DNA of 25,115 nucleotides from an uncultured Alphaproteobacteria bacterium. GTDB lineage: Bacteria; Pseudomonadota; Alphaproteobacteria; Rickettsiales; UBA1997. Below, piece by piece: positions 1 to 7,618 of this stretch (positions within the stretch are counted from its first letter, which is position 1; every line of letters begins with the position of its first letter). The notes beneath the pieces were generated by a model that made no database searches, was not told the origin of the DNA, and saw only the letters and a list, made by a program, of their open reading frames with translations. Location: the NCBI GenBank assembly GCA_903927415.1, contig CAIYMZ010000106.1:1-25115 (forward strand), read 5' to 3'. The position numbers were made by a program, and so were the translations under genes.

Positions 1-80
1 CAACTCATACTCAGTGTCACCCCGCACTTGTTGCGGGGTCCAGCTTTAAAAGTTCGGTTTCTTGAATCAGTTTCAGTATA
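1..80 (+). repeat. MITE-like repeat, copy A (right end only)
   Basis: This is the right-hand part of a composite repeat found in full at 7437-7609 and 22195-22395. It ends with the shared terminus reading TTGAATCAGTTTCAGTATA at 62-80. At 16-42 it carries a GTCACCCCGCA/TGCGGGGTCC palindromic core like that of the copy at 22195. The left half lies outside the window. Confidence 0.75.
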
Positions 81-100
81 TTCCCTTGCGAGTGATATTC

Positions 101-129
101 TTGGCAGCTTGCCACAAATTACTTACATA
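101..129 (+). promoter_or_regulatory. possible promoter of trpC
   Basis: A -35-like TTGGCA at 101-106 is followed after 17 bases by a weak -10-like TACATA at 124-129, about 13 bases before the trpC start. The -35 matches the consensus at 5 of 6 positions, the -10 only at about 3. It lies just outside the end of the repeat. Tentative. Confidence 0.25.
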
Positions 130-142
130 ACTTCCAATAAAA

Positions 143-934
143 ATGAATATTTTAAAAGAAATTTACCAACATAAATTAATCGAGGTTCGCAATCGCAAAA
201 AACTGCTTTCGGTGCAGGAAATATGCGCCCGCACAAAATGTTTGAATGCGCCAAAAAACTTTTTTTCTGCGCTGCAAAATAAAAATGATCGCGGCGAAAT
301 TGCGCTGATTTGTGAGATAAAAAAAGCCTCGCCTTCGCATGGAATAATCCGCGAAGATTTTGATCATGTTGAGATTGCTAAAACTTATGCGAAGGCAGGT
401 GCGACATGCCTTTCTATCCTCACTGATGAAAAATATTTTATGGGAAAAAATGAATATTTATCTGAGGTGCGCGCTGCGGTTGAACTGCCGATTTTACGTA
501 AAGATTTTATGGTCGATACTTACCAAATTTTTGAGACAAAAATGCTTGGCGCCGATTGCATTTTGCTGATCGTTGCCATGCTTGATGATGCAAAATTAAA
601 TGAATTAGAACAATGCGCTTTAGACCTTGGCCTATCTGTTCTCATCGAGGTTCACGATGAAGCAGAATTGCAACGCGCTTCACACTTAAAAAGCAAACTT
701 CTCGGCATCAATAATCGCGATTTAAAAACGCTAAAAACTGACTTAAAAACATCGTTAATTTTATCCGAAAAAGTTCCGGCAGATTACGTTTTAATTTCTG
801 AAAGCGGCATCAAAGATTCAACAGACATCGAATTATTGCAGCAGGCGGGCATCAACTGCTTCCTGATCGGCGAGCATTTCATGCGGCAGAAAGATATCGC
901 CAAAGCGGTGGGAGATATTTTTAGATTGGTTTAA
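143..934 (+). CDS. trpC: indole-3-glycerol phosphate synthase
   Basis: TrpC closes the indole ring in tryptophan synthesis, turning carboxyphenylamino-deoxyribulose phosphate into indole-3-glycerol phosphate in the cytoplasm. The 263-residue length is normal for the single-domain enzyme. Family motifs run in order: EIKKASPS at 58-65 with the catalytic Glu and Lys, the LRKDF segment with Lys120, GINNRDL, an ISESGI segment, and a C-terminal phosphate-binding LIGEHFM, where LIGESLM is more usual. No other trp gene is nearby, so it stands alone or belongs to an operon off the left edge. The start is the first ATG, behind an A-rich leader with no Shine-Dalgarno. The 3' end overlaps the convergent antitoxin gene by 14 bp. 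Confidence 0.95.
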   Translation: MNILKEIYQHKLIEVRNRKKLLSVQEICARTKCLNAPKNFFSALQNKNDRGEIALICEIKKASPSHGIIREDFDHVEIAKTYAKAGATCLSILTDEKYFMGKNEYLSEVRAAVELPILRKDFMVDTYQIFETKMLGADCILLIVAMLDDAKLNELEQCALDLGLSVLIEVHDEAELQRASHLKSKLLGINNRDLKTLKTDLKTSLILSEKVPADYVLISESGIKDSTDIELLQQAGINCFLIGEHFMRQKDIAKAVGDIFRLV

Positions 935-1244
935 AAACCATGCGGTAACCGAAAGCTTTGAGCACCAAGCTAAAAACTTTTATTGTTGGATTGCCTTTTT
1001 CAGATAGCATTTCGTAGAGATATTGGCGGCTAAGACCAGTTTCTTTTGCAAGGTTGGTAATGCCTTTTGCGGCAGCGGCTTGTTTTAAAGTTTCGCGCAG
1101 AAAAAAATCATCGCCGGTTGCGGCATATTCCTTCAAACGGCGCTTTAGGGCTAGTCTTAGGAATTCTGGATCACGTTTAAATTCTTCAATAACAAAGCTA
1201 TCCCAAGTTGGAAATTCTCGTTTTTTTCTATTATTTTTTAGCAT
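921..1244 (-). CDS. higA: HigA-type antitoxin (HTH DNA-binding)
   Basis: This 107-residue protein carries a helix-turn-helix of the XRE/HigA kind at about 58-100 (GITNLAKETGLSRQYLYEML), the usual layout of the probable addiction module antidote family. It should neutralise the toxin encoded just upstream and bind the operon's promoter. Its start overlaps the toxin's 3' end by 14 bp, so translation is probably coupled, and the toxin-first order is typical of higBA loci. The basic N-terminus (LKNNRKKREF) is followed by a charged helix. The 3' end overlaps trpC on the opposite strand. Family assignment is from motif and context; symbol moderately certain. Confidence 0.85.
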   Translation of the reverse strand: MLKNNRKKREFPTWDSFVIEEFKRDPEFLRLALKRRLKEYAATGDDFFLRETLKQAAAAKGITNLAKETGLSRQYLYEMLSEKGNPTIKVFSLVLKAFGYRMVFKPI

Positions 1245-1563
1245 TTTTATAATCCTCCCAAAAAAATTTTGCTTTTTTTACGTCCTTACTTTGCGTGCTT
1301 TTATCGCCGCCACAAAGCAATAAAACTATGTCTCTTCCATTTTTGCCGTAATAAATTCTGTAACCAGCGCCTAGATGAATTCTTAACTCAAAAACTCCTT
1401 CACCTAAATTTTTGTAATCACCAAAATATCCAGATTTTACTTTTTCTAATCTCTCGTAAACCACTTCTCTCGTCATTGGATCAAGGCCTCTAGCCCAATC
1501 GGTGAAAGGTGTTTTTTGGTTACGACTTCTGTAATAAAAAATCTGCTGCGGAATCAAAAACAT
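1231..1563 (-). CDS. higB: RelE/HigB-family toxin
   Basis: This 110-residue protein resembles the phage-derived Gp49-like/HigB addiction module killer proteins, ribosome-dependent mRNA endonucleases of the RelE fold. Visible family features are the WARGLDP segment near residues 23-29, the helix RLEKVKSGYFGDYKNLGEGVFELRI, and the core RIHLGAGYRIYYGKNG followed by a strand ending LLLCGGDKSTQSKD. It is the first gene of a two-gene operon with the antitoxin. A promoter with an overlapping palindrome lies 30-65 bp upstream. The reading frame is intact, so the module may be active. Catalytic residues were not checked against a structure. Confidence 0.85.
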   Translation of the reverse strand: MFLIPQQIFYYRSRNQKTPFTDWARGLDPMTREVVYERLEKVKSGYFGDYKNLGEGVFELRIHLGAGYRIYYGKNGRDIVLLLCGGDKSTQSKDVKKAKFFWEDYKNAKK

Positions 1564-1593
1564 AAAAACTGTGGTGAAGTTTTAAAAATGATT

Positions 1594-1628
1594 TGTCTGG
1601 TATACCTGACAGTTTTTTTACTAGTCAA
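1594..1628 (-). promoter_or_regulatory. higBA promoter with overlapping operator
   Basis: On the minus strand a TTGACT -35 (1628-1623) is followed by an 18-base spacer and a TATACC -10 (1604-1599). The -10 sits at the centre of an 18-bp near-perfect palindrome at 1594-1611, plus-strand TGTCTGGTATACCTGACA, with 8 of 9 base pairs matching. This is the arrangement expected for autorepression by the antitoxin. The toxin start codon is about 30 bases downstream. Sequence observed; the role is inferred. Confidence 0.6.
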
Positions 1629-1685
1629 CTTTAAAATTCACCACCTAGGCTGCGCCCTCACTCTTCAAAATAAATTTCCAAAATC

Positions 1686-3149
1686 ATGTTCAAAATCGCA
1701 ATTATCGGACGGCCGAATGTTGGAAAATCGACACTCTTCAACAAATTAATCGGCAAATCTTTTGCAATTACCGACGACACTCCAGGAGTTACTCGTGATC
1801 GCAAAGAAGCACGTGCGAAGCTTGGACCACTTGAATTCATGGCGATCGACACTGCTGGTTTAGAAAATAAAATTAACGACAAATCGCTGGAAAAAAGAAT
1901 GGTCGAGCAAACTGAAATCGCAGTTTCTGACGCCGATCTCTGCTTATTTGTCGTTGATGGAAAAGAAGGCGTGACGAATTCAGATCAACATTTCGCGCAA
2001 TGGCTGAAAAAAATCGGCAAAAAAACTGTGCTGTTAGTGAATAAATGTGAGAATCTACGCGAAGAAATTTTCGACAAAGAATATTTTAAACTCGGCTTCG
2101 GCAAACCGCTTGGGATCTCAGCTGAGCACAAGTTAGGATTTGGAGAATTATACGAAAAAATCGCGCCAGAAATTGAAAAATACGAAGAAAATTTTTCTGA
2201 ACTTGGAGTTGAAGATGAAGATGAAAAAGCGCTTTTACAAATCGCAATTGTTGGTCGACCGAACGCCGGCAAATCAACTTTTCTAAATAAAATTTTAGGC
2301 GCAGATCGGATGATTGTTGGCCCCGAGGCGGGCATCACGCGCGACGCCATTGCGATTGATTTTTTATACACCCCCCATCGCGCCGCTAACGCGTTCGCTC
2401 GCTCCCCCCTAAATAGGGGGGAACCTGATGCCCAAAATGATCCTGTAAAAATCCGCTTCATCGACACCGCTGGAATCAGAAAAAAAGCCAGCATCACCCA
2501 AAAGTTAGAAAAGCTTTCAGCCCTCGACAGCTTTAGAGCCATCCGCTTCGCGCAAGTTGTGATTTTGCTCATCGACGCTAATTCGCCGCTCGATCATCAA
2601 GATAAAGCGCTTGCCGGAGAGATTCTCCGCGAAGGCCGCGGGCTGGTTTTTGGCATCAATAAAATCGATATCGTCAAAGGCGACAAGGAACATTTTTTGC
2701 GTGAATTGAGGAAAGATATTTTGGCCGCGCTGCCGGGAATTGAAGGCGCGCCGATCATCGGCCTGTCTTCTAAAACCGGTTACAATGTTGAAAAATGTCT
2801 AGAATTCGCGCTGCAAACTTACGAACAGTGGCAGACTTACATTCAAACTAACAAGCTCCACGACTGGCTGAAAGCAGCTGAAGCAAAGCACTCGCCGAAG
2901 CTCTACAAGGGTAATGCGATCAAATTAAAATATGCGACACAGATAAAAAAACGCCCGCCAACCTTCGCTGTTTTCACCAATCATATCAAGCCTCTAGAAG
3001 GTTCCTACCAAAATTATTTGATCAATTCTTTGCGCGAATATTTCGATTTGAAATTAACACCGATTAGGTTGGTTTTGAGGAAATCGGAAAATCCGTTTGC
3101 GGAGAGGAAGGAGAAAGTTTTTTCGAAGAAGACTCACAAGAAAAAATGA
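1686..3149 (+). CDS. der: ribosome-assembly GTPase Der (EngA)
   Basis: Der is an essential GTPase with two G domains that acts in maturation of the 50S ribosomal subunit. Domain 1 shows GRPNVGKST at 8-16, DTAGL at 55-59 and NKCE near 119-122. Domain 2 shows GRPNAGKST at 190-198, DTAG from 260 and a later NKID. A KH-like C-terminal domain follows and ends in a Lys-rich tail. The 487 residues are somewhat long; part of the excess is an in-frame palindromic insert at residues 229-247, between the G2 region and DTAG of domain 2. The insert keeps the frame, so the protein is probably functional. No Shine-Dalgarno precedes the ATG; the gene is transcribed divergently from higBA. Confidence 0.95.
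   Translation: MFKIAIIGRPNVGKSTLFNKLIGKSFAITDDTPGVTRDRKEARAKLGPLEFMAIDTAGLENKINDKSLEKRMVEQTEIAVSDADLCLFVVDGKEGVTNSDQHFAQWLKKIGKKTVLLVNKCENLREEIFDKEYFKLGFGKPLGISAEHKLGFGELYEKIAPEIEKYEENFSELGVEDEDEKALLQIAIVGRPNAGKSTFLNKILGADRMIVGPEAGITRDAIAIDFLYTPHRAANAFARSPLNRGEPDAQNDPVKIRFIDTAGIRKKASITQKLEKLSALDSFRAIRFAQVVILLIDANSPLDHQDKALAGEILREGRGLVFGINKIDIVKGDKEHFLRELRKDILAALPGIEGAPIIGLSSKTGYNVEKCLEFALQTYEQWQTYIQTNKLHDWLKAAEAKHSPKLYKGNAIKLKYATQIKKRPPTFAVFTNHIKPLEGSYQNYLINSLREYFDLKLTPIRLVLRKSENPFAERKEKVFSKKTHKKK
2371..2424 (+). repeat. in-frame palindromic insert in der (TAAATAGGGG family)
   Basis: A C-rich left part (CCCCCCATCGCGCCGCTAAC, then GCGTTCGC) is followed by the hairpin CCCCCCTAAATAGGGGGG at 2404-2421. 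The same two blocks occur inside htpG at 9012-9106, in the opposite orientation relative to the gene. Here it adds about 18 codons (TPHRAANAFARSPLNRGE) to G domain 2 of Der without breaking the frame. Confidence 0.8.
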
Positions 3150-3170
3150 TCCAAGTAAGACCTTGAGCAA

Positions 3171-3252
3171 GACGGGGTTTGTAACCCAGTCTTCCCGTTT
3201 GTATCAAACTAAAGTCGACATGAACGGTTGGACTGGGTTACAAACTTACGTC
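3171..3252. repeat. palindromic repeat, GTTTGTAACCC family, copy 1
   Basis: Intergenic long inverted repeat between der and cobS. The left arm contains GGTTTGTAACCCAGTC and the right arm GACTGGGTTACAAAC, with further partial pairing inwards. A related element at 22941-23006 has arms of GGGTTTGTAACCCCGTC type. Its hairpin could also act as a terminator for der, but no U-run follows directly. Confidence 0.75.
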
Positions 3253-3286
3253 CAGCGCTAGTTTTTTGTCACAAACTTAAAAAATC

Positions 3287-4222
3287 ATGAGTAAAAAAAT
3301 CGACTGCAAAAAAATCTTCGGAACCACCTGCGACTTCGAAGTGCGCGCCTTCGCCGAGAAATCCGAATTCGTTCCAGCCATCGACGAAAATTATCTTTTC
3401 GATCACGCTACAACACTCGCCATCCTCGCCGGCTTCGCTTTCAACCAACGTGTTTTGGTGCAAGGAATGCACGGCACCGGCAAATCAACTCACATCGAGC
3501 AAATCGCCGCGCGCCTGAATTGGCCTTGCTTACGCATCAATTTCGATTCGCAAATTACACGCCTCGATCTCGTCGGCAAAGACGTCATCAAACTCAAAAA
3601 CGACAAGCAAATCACTGAGTTCAAAGAAGGAATTATTCCCTTCGCTTTACGTCGCGGAATTGCGCTGGTGCTGGATGAATATGATGCGATCAAAACCGAT
3701 GTTTCTTTTGTTATTCAACGTTTGCTCGAAGAAGACGGAAAATTTGCGCTGCTCGAAGAAAATGAAATTATCACGCCGAACCAACATTTCCGCCTCTTCG
3801 CAACATCCAACACTCTTGGCGCGGGAGATGATTTAGGAATTTATCACGGCACAAATTTGATTAATCAGGCACAGATGGATCGCTGGAATATTGTCGCCGC
3901 GCTGAATTATTTGGATGAAAAACACGAGCTCGAAATTCTGCTGAAGAAGCTGCCATTCCTCAATTCGAAGCTGCATCAGAACACCGCGAAGATGATGGTG
4001 CGACTTGGAAATTTAACGCGCGAGGCTTTTAAAAATGGCGATATTTCGAATTTAATTTCGCTGCGAACTTTAATTTCTTGGGGAAAAAATATTGAGATTT
4101 TTGGATCGGTTGCGACTGCCTTCACTCTAAGCTTCGGCAATAAAGTGATCGATGATGAGAAACCGATTATTCGCGAATTTTATCAGCGGGTTTTTGGGGA
4201 AGAACTTTTGAATAGATTCTAA
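3287..4222 (+). CDS. cobS: CobS-family AAA+ ATPase (cobaltochelatase subunit)
   Basis: In aerobic cobalamin synthesis CobS is the MoxR-type AAA+ subunit that works with CobT and CobN to insert cobalt into hydrogenobyrinic acid diamide. The 311-residue protein follows the alphaproteobacterial CobS pattern along its whole length: a PAIDENYLFDHATTLAILAGF lead-in, Walker A GMHGTGKST at 60-68, the HIEQIAARLNWPC segment, Walker B LVLDEYD around 128-132, the ATSN sensor region, and YHGTNLINQAQMDRW. No cobT, cobN or other cobalamin gene lies in the window, and the next gene is an unrelated convergent one. It may therefore serve another chelatase or a MoxR-like chaperone role. The 3' end overlaps the neighbour by 4 bp. 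Confidence 0.9.
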   Translation: MSKKIDCKKIFGTTCDFEVRAFAEKSEFVPAIDENYLFDHATTLAILAGFAFNQRVLVQGMHGTGKSTHIEQIAARLNWPCLRINFDSQITRLDLVGKDVIKLKNDKQITEFKEGIIPFALRRGIALVLDEYDAIKTDVSFVIQRLLEEDGKFALLEENEIITPNQHFRLFATSNTLGAGDDLGIYHGTNLINQAQMDRWNIVAALNYLDEKHELEILLKKLPFLNSKLHQNTAKMMVRLGNLTREAFKNGDISNLISLRTLISWGKNIEIFGSVATAFTLSFGNKVIDDEKPIIREFYQRVFGEELLNRF

Positions 4223-4857
4223 CCTGCCACCATTCCACCGCCATATCCATGATGATGCGCTTTATCTCCCACGCGCCGCTGCGAAACATACTCAGCCCAA
4301 GAAGATGGCTGTGGACTTGATCCTGGCTGATCTTTTGCAGAATCCAATTCCTCTTTCGCCTCACGCAATGTGTCTTCCGACATTCTCAAAGGATCTTGGC
4401 CTTTAAATCTATCAGGCATATCCACAGTAACAGTGATCACGCCTTTTGATTTTGAAATATCACATTTCAACCCTAATGCTCTTAATTTTTTTTCCACCGC
4501 TGCCGCTAAATTTTCCGTCTCTGCTGGAGAAGAACAACTTTGGAATATTTCATCTCCCGCCCTCTTTTCACCAGACTCAGCGCTGCTACGCATGCCATCT
4601 TTTTTTATTCCTTCTTCAGACAATTTTTTTAATTCACGTTCCTGAATTTCTGTTTTTTGCCGCTCAATCATAGCAATTTGCTCTGCTAAATCTTCTGCTT
4701 CCTCACTATCATCAATCGCGGTTCCACCCTCCGTAAAACCTTTCATTTCCTCTTTTTCATTTTGTCTGTTTAGGGCGTCAAGTTTTGCATCCAAACTTTT
4801 GATGGTGACTCGAACTCCATTCCTTCTAGCTGTTTCTAGTGATACGCGTGTTTTCAT
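4219..4857 (-). CDS. unknown coiled-coil protein with Gly-rich tail
   Basis: I do not recognise this 212-residue protein. It has no signal peptide or membrane segment. Residues about 20-80 are strongly charged and probably coiled coil (SLDAKLDALNRQNEKEE, then EQIAMIERQKTEIQERELKK). Residues about 115-150 look like a small alpha/beta unit (LAAAVEKKLRALGLKCDI, GVITVTVDMPD). The C-terminus is His/Gly-rich, ending GDKAHHHGYGGGMVAG. It is translationally coupled to xerD through an ATGA overlap, so it is the last gene of the small membrane protein-xerD-unknown operon. It sits where CobT might be expected beside cobS, but it is on the other strand and does not resemble CobT. Its tail resembles those of two other unknown proteins in this window. 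Confidence 0.75.
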   Translation of the reverse strand: MKTRVSLETARRNGVRVTIKSLDAKLDALNRQNEKEEMKGFTEGGTAIDDSEEAEDLAEQIAMIERQKTEIQERELKKLSEEGIKKDGMRSSAESGEKRAGDEIFQSCSSPAETENLAAAVEKKLRALGLKCDISKSKGVITVTVDMPDRFKGQDPLRMSEDTLREAKEELDSAKDQPGSSPQPSSWAEYVSQRRVGDKAHHHGYGGGMVAG

Positions 4858-5837
4858 AATTTTTTAAATTGTGCGCTAAGCGGATGATGAGAAAACACCA
4901 GCTCCTTCAATTTTGAATCTAAAATGTGCGTGTAGATTTCGGTAGTGGAAATGTTGCTGTGACCCAGAAGCTCTTGTAACACGCGCAAATCAACGCCGCT
5001 ATTGAGTAAATGCGTAGCAAAAGAATGGCGGATAACGTGGGGATGGACGCGGCTCGGATCAATCCCAACTTTCAATGCCAACTCTTTCAGCATCTGGTTG
5101 AATCTTTGACGCGTGAGATGCGCATCCTTCACCACGGAATTTTTCTGACGAATTTCACCATGTTTTTTACTGCTCCTGATCACTCCAACAAAAAGCCATT
5201 TTGAATTTTCCTGCCCCAATTTTTTACGTAATTCCAAATATTCGAGCAACATTTTGATCGCAGATTTGTTGAGCGGAGCGATTCTTTCTTTATTTCCCTT
5301 GCCCTTCACGATCAAATAATTCCGTAAAGTTGCACCATCTTTTTGAATTGCCATTGCCGGCAGAGAAACCAACTCCGTGACCCGCAAACCAGCTGCGTAG
5401 AGAATTTCCATCATGCAAGAAAGTCGAATTCCAAATTCTGATTTGTCAGAATTAATGAAGTTTAGAATCTTAAAAACCTCTTCTTCGCTTAAAAATTTTG
5501 GTAATTTCGTATCACGCTTTGGGGACTGCAAATAAAGAACCGGACTCGTTTTAACCAAATTTTCATTTTCCAGAAATTTGTAAAAATTTTTAAGACAAGA
5601 AATTTTTCTTGCGATTGACGCCGACCTTAAATTTTTTTGGTGCAGTTCGTAAAGATAATCTTTGATGTCGTCAGCAACGACATTTTCAAAAGCGATATTT
5701 CTTTTGCGTAGAAATTTAGCAAAGAGTTCGAGGTCATTGCTGTAAGCGGCAGTGCTGTTGAATGACAAGCCATCTTCAGCTGTTAATTTTTCTAAAAAAT
5801 TGGAGATGTGAAAGTTGTGTGATGGAGCATTCATCAA
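4854..5837 (-). CDS. xerD: site-specific tyrosine recombinase XerD
   Basis: XerD, with XerC, resolves chromosome dimers at dif during cell division. An N-terminal SAM-like core-binding domain (about 10-100) precedes the catalytic domain. The tyrosine-recombinase residues are all present: Arg152 in AAGLRVTE, Lys180 in KGKGNKER, His267 and Arg270 in HVIRHSFATH, His293 in LGHSNIST and Tyr302 in EIYTH. The 327-residue length is slightly above usual, partly from about 20 extra residues (220-240, IRSSKKHGEIRQKNSVVK) before LTRQRF; no palindrome is evident there. The start overlaps the upstream small gene by 4 bp and the stop overlaps the next gene by ATGA, so all three are probably co-translated. 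XerC is possible, but XerD fits better. Confidence 0.92.
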   Translation of the reverse strand: MMNAPSHNFHISNFLEKLTAEDGLSFNSTAAYSNDLELFAKFLRKRNIAFENVVADDIKDYLYELHQKNLRSASIARKISCLKNFYKFLENENLVKTSPVLYLQSPKRDTKLPKFLSEEEVFKILNFINSDKSEFGIRLSCMMEILYAAGLRVTELVSLPAMAIQKDGATLRNYLIVKGKGNKERIAPLNKSAIKMLLEYLELRKKLGQENSKWLFVGVIRSSKKHGEIRQKNSVVKDAHLTRQRFNQMLKELALKVGIDPSRVHPHVIRHSFATHLLNSGVDLRVLQELLGHSNISTTEIYTHILDSKLKELVFSHHPLSAQFKKL

Positions 5838-6055
5838 AAATCAAAAAAAGATTTTTCGGAAAATTCGTCATCTTCTGGCAAACAAATATTCACTTTATTT
5901 TTGACATCGATCTTCAGAATGATTTCTTTTTGTGGAATTTTTGCATCATCGCGAATTAAAAAAACAACCAACAGAAATAATGCCGCAAGACTCACCCAGC
6001 ACATTGAATGCTTGATTAATCTAGCAATATTGTCGTCGTGAGAATGGTAAAACAT
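5834..6055 (-). CDS. small single-pass membrane protein
   Basis: I do not recognise a family. The 73-residue product has one hydrophobic stretch at about 17-36 (MCWVSLAALFLLVVFLI), then a short soluble tail ending EFSEKSFFDF. The orientation is not obvious. It overlaps the xerD start by 4 bp, so it is probably the first gene of that operon. The start at 6055 leaves only 21 bp to the divergent protease gene. An internal ATG at 6004, just before the membrane segment, would leave a 72-bp intergenic space and is a reasonable alternative. Neither has a Shine-Dalgarno. Confidence 0.6.
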   Translation of the reverse strand: MFYHSHDDNIARLIKHSMCWVSLAALFLLVVFLIRDDAKIPQKEIILKIDVKNKVNICLPEDDEFSEKSFFDF

Positions 6056-6076
6056 TAAAAATTAGAACTTGATTAG

Positions 6077-7429
6077 ATGTCAAAAAAACTGATTTTTTTC
6101 AGCCTAATTTTCACTTTTTTCTTAGCAAAAAATTCTTTTGCGAGCATAGCTTTAATTCGTGATGCTGAGATTGAAAAATTTTTACATAATCTCGCCGACC
6201 CCATATTCCACGCTGCTGATCTCAATCCAAAAAACATTAAAATTTATATCGTTAATGACGACTCAATCAACGCCTTCGTTTCCGGCGGACAAAATATTTT
6301 TATCAATACCGGCCTAATTCGAAAATTCAAAACTCCAGATGCACTGATTGGTGTAATCGCGCATGAAAGCGGACACATTGCTGCTGGGCATCTAGTGCGC
6401 TCTGCTGAAGGAACAAAGGAAGCTGATGGTGCAATGCTTTTGAGCTATTTACTTGGCATTGGTGCCGCAATCGGTGGATCTCCTGATGCAGGGATGGCGC
6501 TAATCGCTGGCGGCTCACAAAGTGCGCAGCGCCTCTACATGAAATTTACCCGCACCCAAGAAGAGGCTGCGGATCAACATGCCATCAAATATCTCGATAA
6601 GATGAATTATCCCGCTGATGGCCTAGTGAATCTTTTAGAATTTTTTGAAAGTGAAATGGTAGGCTACAAAGGACAGCTCGACGAATATCTGATGTCACAT
6701 CCCGTGAGCCGTAAAAGAATTGATCTGATCAAAGTGCGCACCGCCGACAGAAAATTTTCCGACAGAAAAATAAATCAGCGATTACAGAAACAGATGAATG
6801 TGGTGTTGGCAAAGCTAGAAGGCTTCACTGACAATACCGATCAACTGCTCGCGAAATATAAAAATCAAAATGATGCTGAAGCAAATTACATCAAATCCAT
6901 CGCTTTTTCGCGCAAAGGCAAAATCGATGAATCCTTGGCATTACTCGATGCAATCATTGTAAAAAATCCACGCGACGGATTTTTATTTGAACTCAAAGGT
7001 GAAATTTTATTCAGCAGCGGTCGCATTAGCGATTCTATTTTGTCTTATAACCAAGCACTGAAATTGCTGGATAAACAAGATGCAGAACTAGCAAAAATTT
7101 CTTTTGCCACCACAATTTTGTCTCTAAAAGAAAATGATGCGACCCTGATTAAACTAGCAATCGAGCGGCTTATCGAGGCAAAAGGAACAGAAGATGAAAA
7201 TCCATTTTTATTCAAACAACTCGCTTCCGGTTATTCTAAAATTGGCGACGAAGGCCGATCTTTTTTGGCTCTAGCAGAGTTTAATTTACTGATCGGTGAA
7301 AAAGAAAAATGTCAAAAATATGCCAAAGAGGCAAAGGAAAAATTGGGAAAATCGGAGAAAATGGAACTGCTGCGGGCCGATGATTTGATTGAGTTGGCGA
7401 AAGGAGAAAAGGAGGAGAAGGAAAATTAG
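6077..7429 (+). CDS. periplasmic M48 zinc metalloprotease with TPR domain (BepA-like)
   Basis: This 450-residue protein resembles BepA/YfgC, which acts in the periplasm on assembly or degradation of outer-membrane proteins such as LptD. It starts with a signal peptide (MSKKLIFFSLIFTFFLAKNSFA, cleavage near residue 22). The zinc site is HESGH at 96-100 with the downstream EEAAD glutamate at 162, then the SHPVSRKRID segment typical of the family. Residues about 250-440 are helical repeats of TPR type (SIAFSRKGKIDESLALLDAI and similar). The neighbouring LPS gene waaA fits an outer membrane. It is divergent from the xerD operon and followed by a MITE-like repeat. No Shine-Dalgarno is seen. Confidence 0.9.
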   Translation: MSKKLIFFSLIFTFFLAKNSFASIALIRDAEIEKFLHNLADPIFHAADLNPKNIKIYIVNDDSINAFVSGGQNIFINTGLIRKFKTPDALIGVIAHESGHIAAGHLVRSAEGTKEADGAMLLSYLLGIGAAIGGSPDAGMALIAGGSQSAQRLYMKFTRTQEEAADQHAIKYLDKMNYPADGLVNLLEFFESEMVGYKGQLDEYLMSHPVSRKRIDLIKVRTADRKFSDRKINQRLQKQMNVVLAKLEGFTDNTDQLLAKYKNQNDAEANYIKSIAFSRKGKIDESLALLDAIIVKNPRDGFLFELKGEILFSSGRISDSILSYNQALKLLDKQDAELAKISFATTILSLKENDATLIKLAIERLIEAKGTEDENPFLFKQLASGYSKIGDEGRSFLALAEFNLLIGEKEKCQKYAKEAKEKLGKSEKMELLRADDLIELAKGEKEEKEN

Positions 7430-7436
7430 TTTAATC

Positions 7437-7609
7437 TATACTGAATCTGATTCAAGAAACCGAACTATAAGTTTGTCATCCCCGAACTATAAGTTTGTCA
7501 TCCCCGCGAAAGCGGGGATCCATGATGTTTAACTAGTACTGGATCCCCGCCTTCGCGGGGATGACAAACTAAAGAATGAAGGTCGGCTTCTTCAGCTAGA
7601 ATGGGTATA
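7437..7609 (-). repeat. MITE-like repeat, copy B (complete)
   Basis: This 173-bp element lies between the convergent protease and htpG genes, inverted relative to copies A and C. Its ends (TATACTGAATCTGATTCAAG and, reversed, TATACCCATTCTAGCTGAAG) match each other at about 21 of 31 positions, like terminal inverted repeats. The core is different from copies A and C: a 30-bp inverted repeat at 7492-7521 and 7541-7570 with one mismatch, each arm carrying its own CCCCGCGAAAGCGGGG mini-hairpin. A 22-bp tandem duplication lies at 7462-7505. It could fold as a cruciform and act as a two-way terminator. Confidence 0.8.
7462..7505. repeat. 22-bp tandem duplication in MITE-like copy B
   Basis: The unit beginning GAACTATAAGTTTGTCATCC (22 bp in all) is present twice, at 7462-7483 and 7484-7505. 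The second copy runs into the left arm of the core palindrome. The period is not a multiple of three, in contrast with arrays of related elements inside genes. Confidence 0.85.
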
Positions 7610-7618
7610 ACACCACCC

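Noticed and set aside
1985..2572. 195-codon minus-strand frame within der
   Set aside because: The plus-strand Der motifs are unambiguous and the antisense product has no recognisable pattern.
3171..3252. Rho-independent terminator of der
   Set aside because: The hairpin is long and lacks a directly following T-run; related sequence elsewhere shows it is a repeat family.
4219..4857. CobT, as the expected neighbour of cobS
   Set aside because: Wrong strand, no VWA/MIDAS motif, too short; it belongs to the xerD operon.
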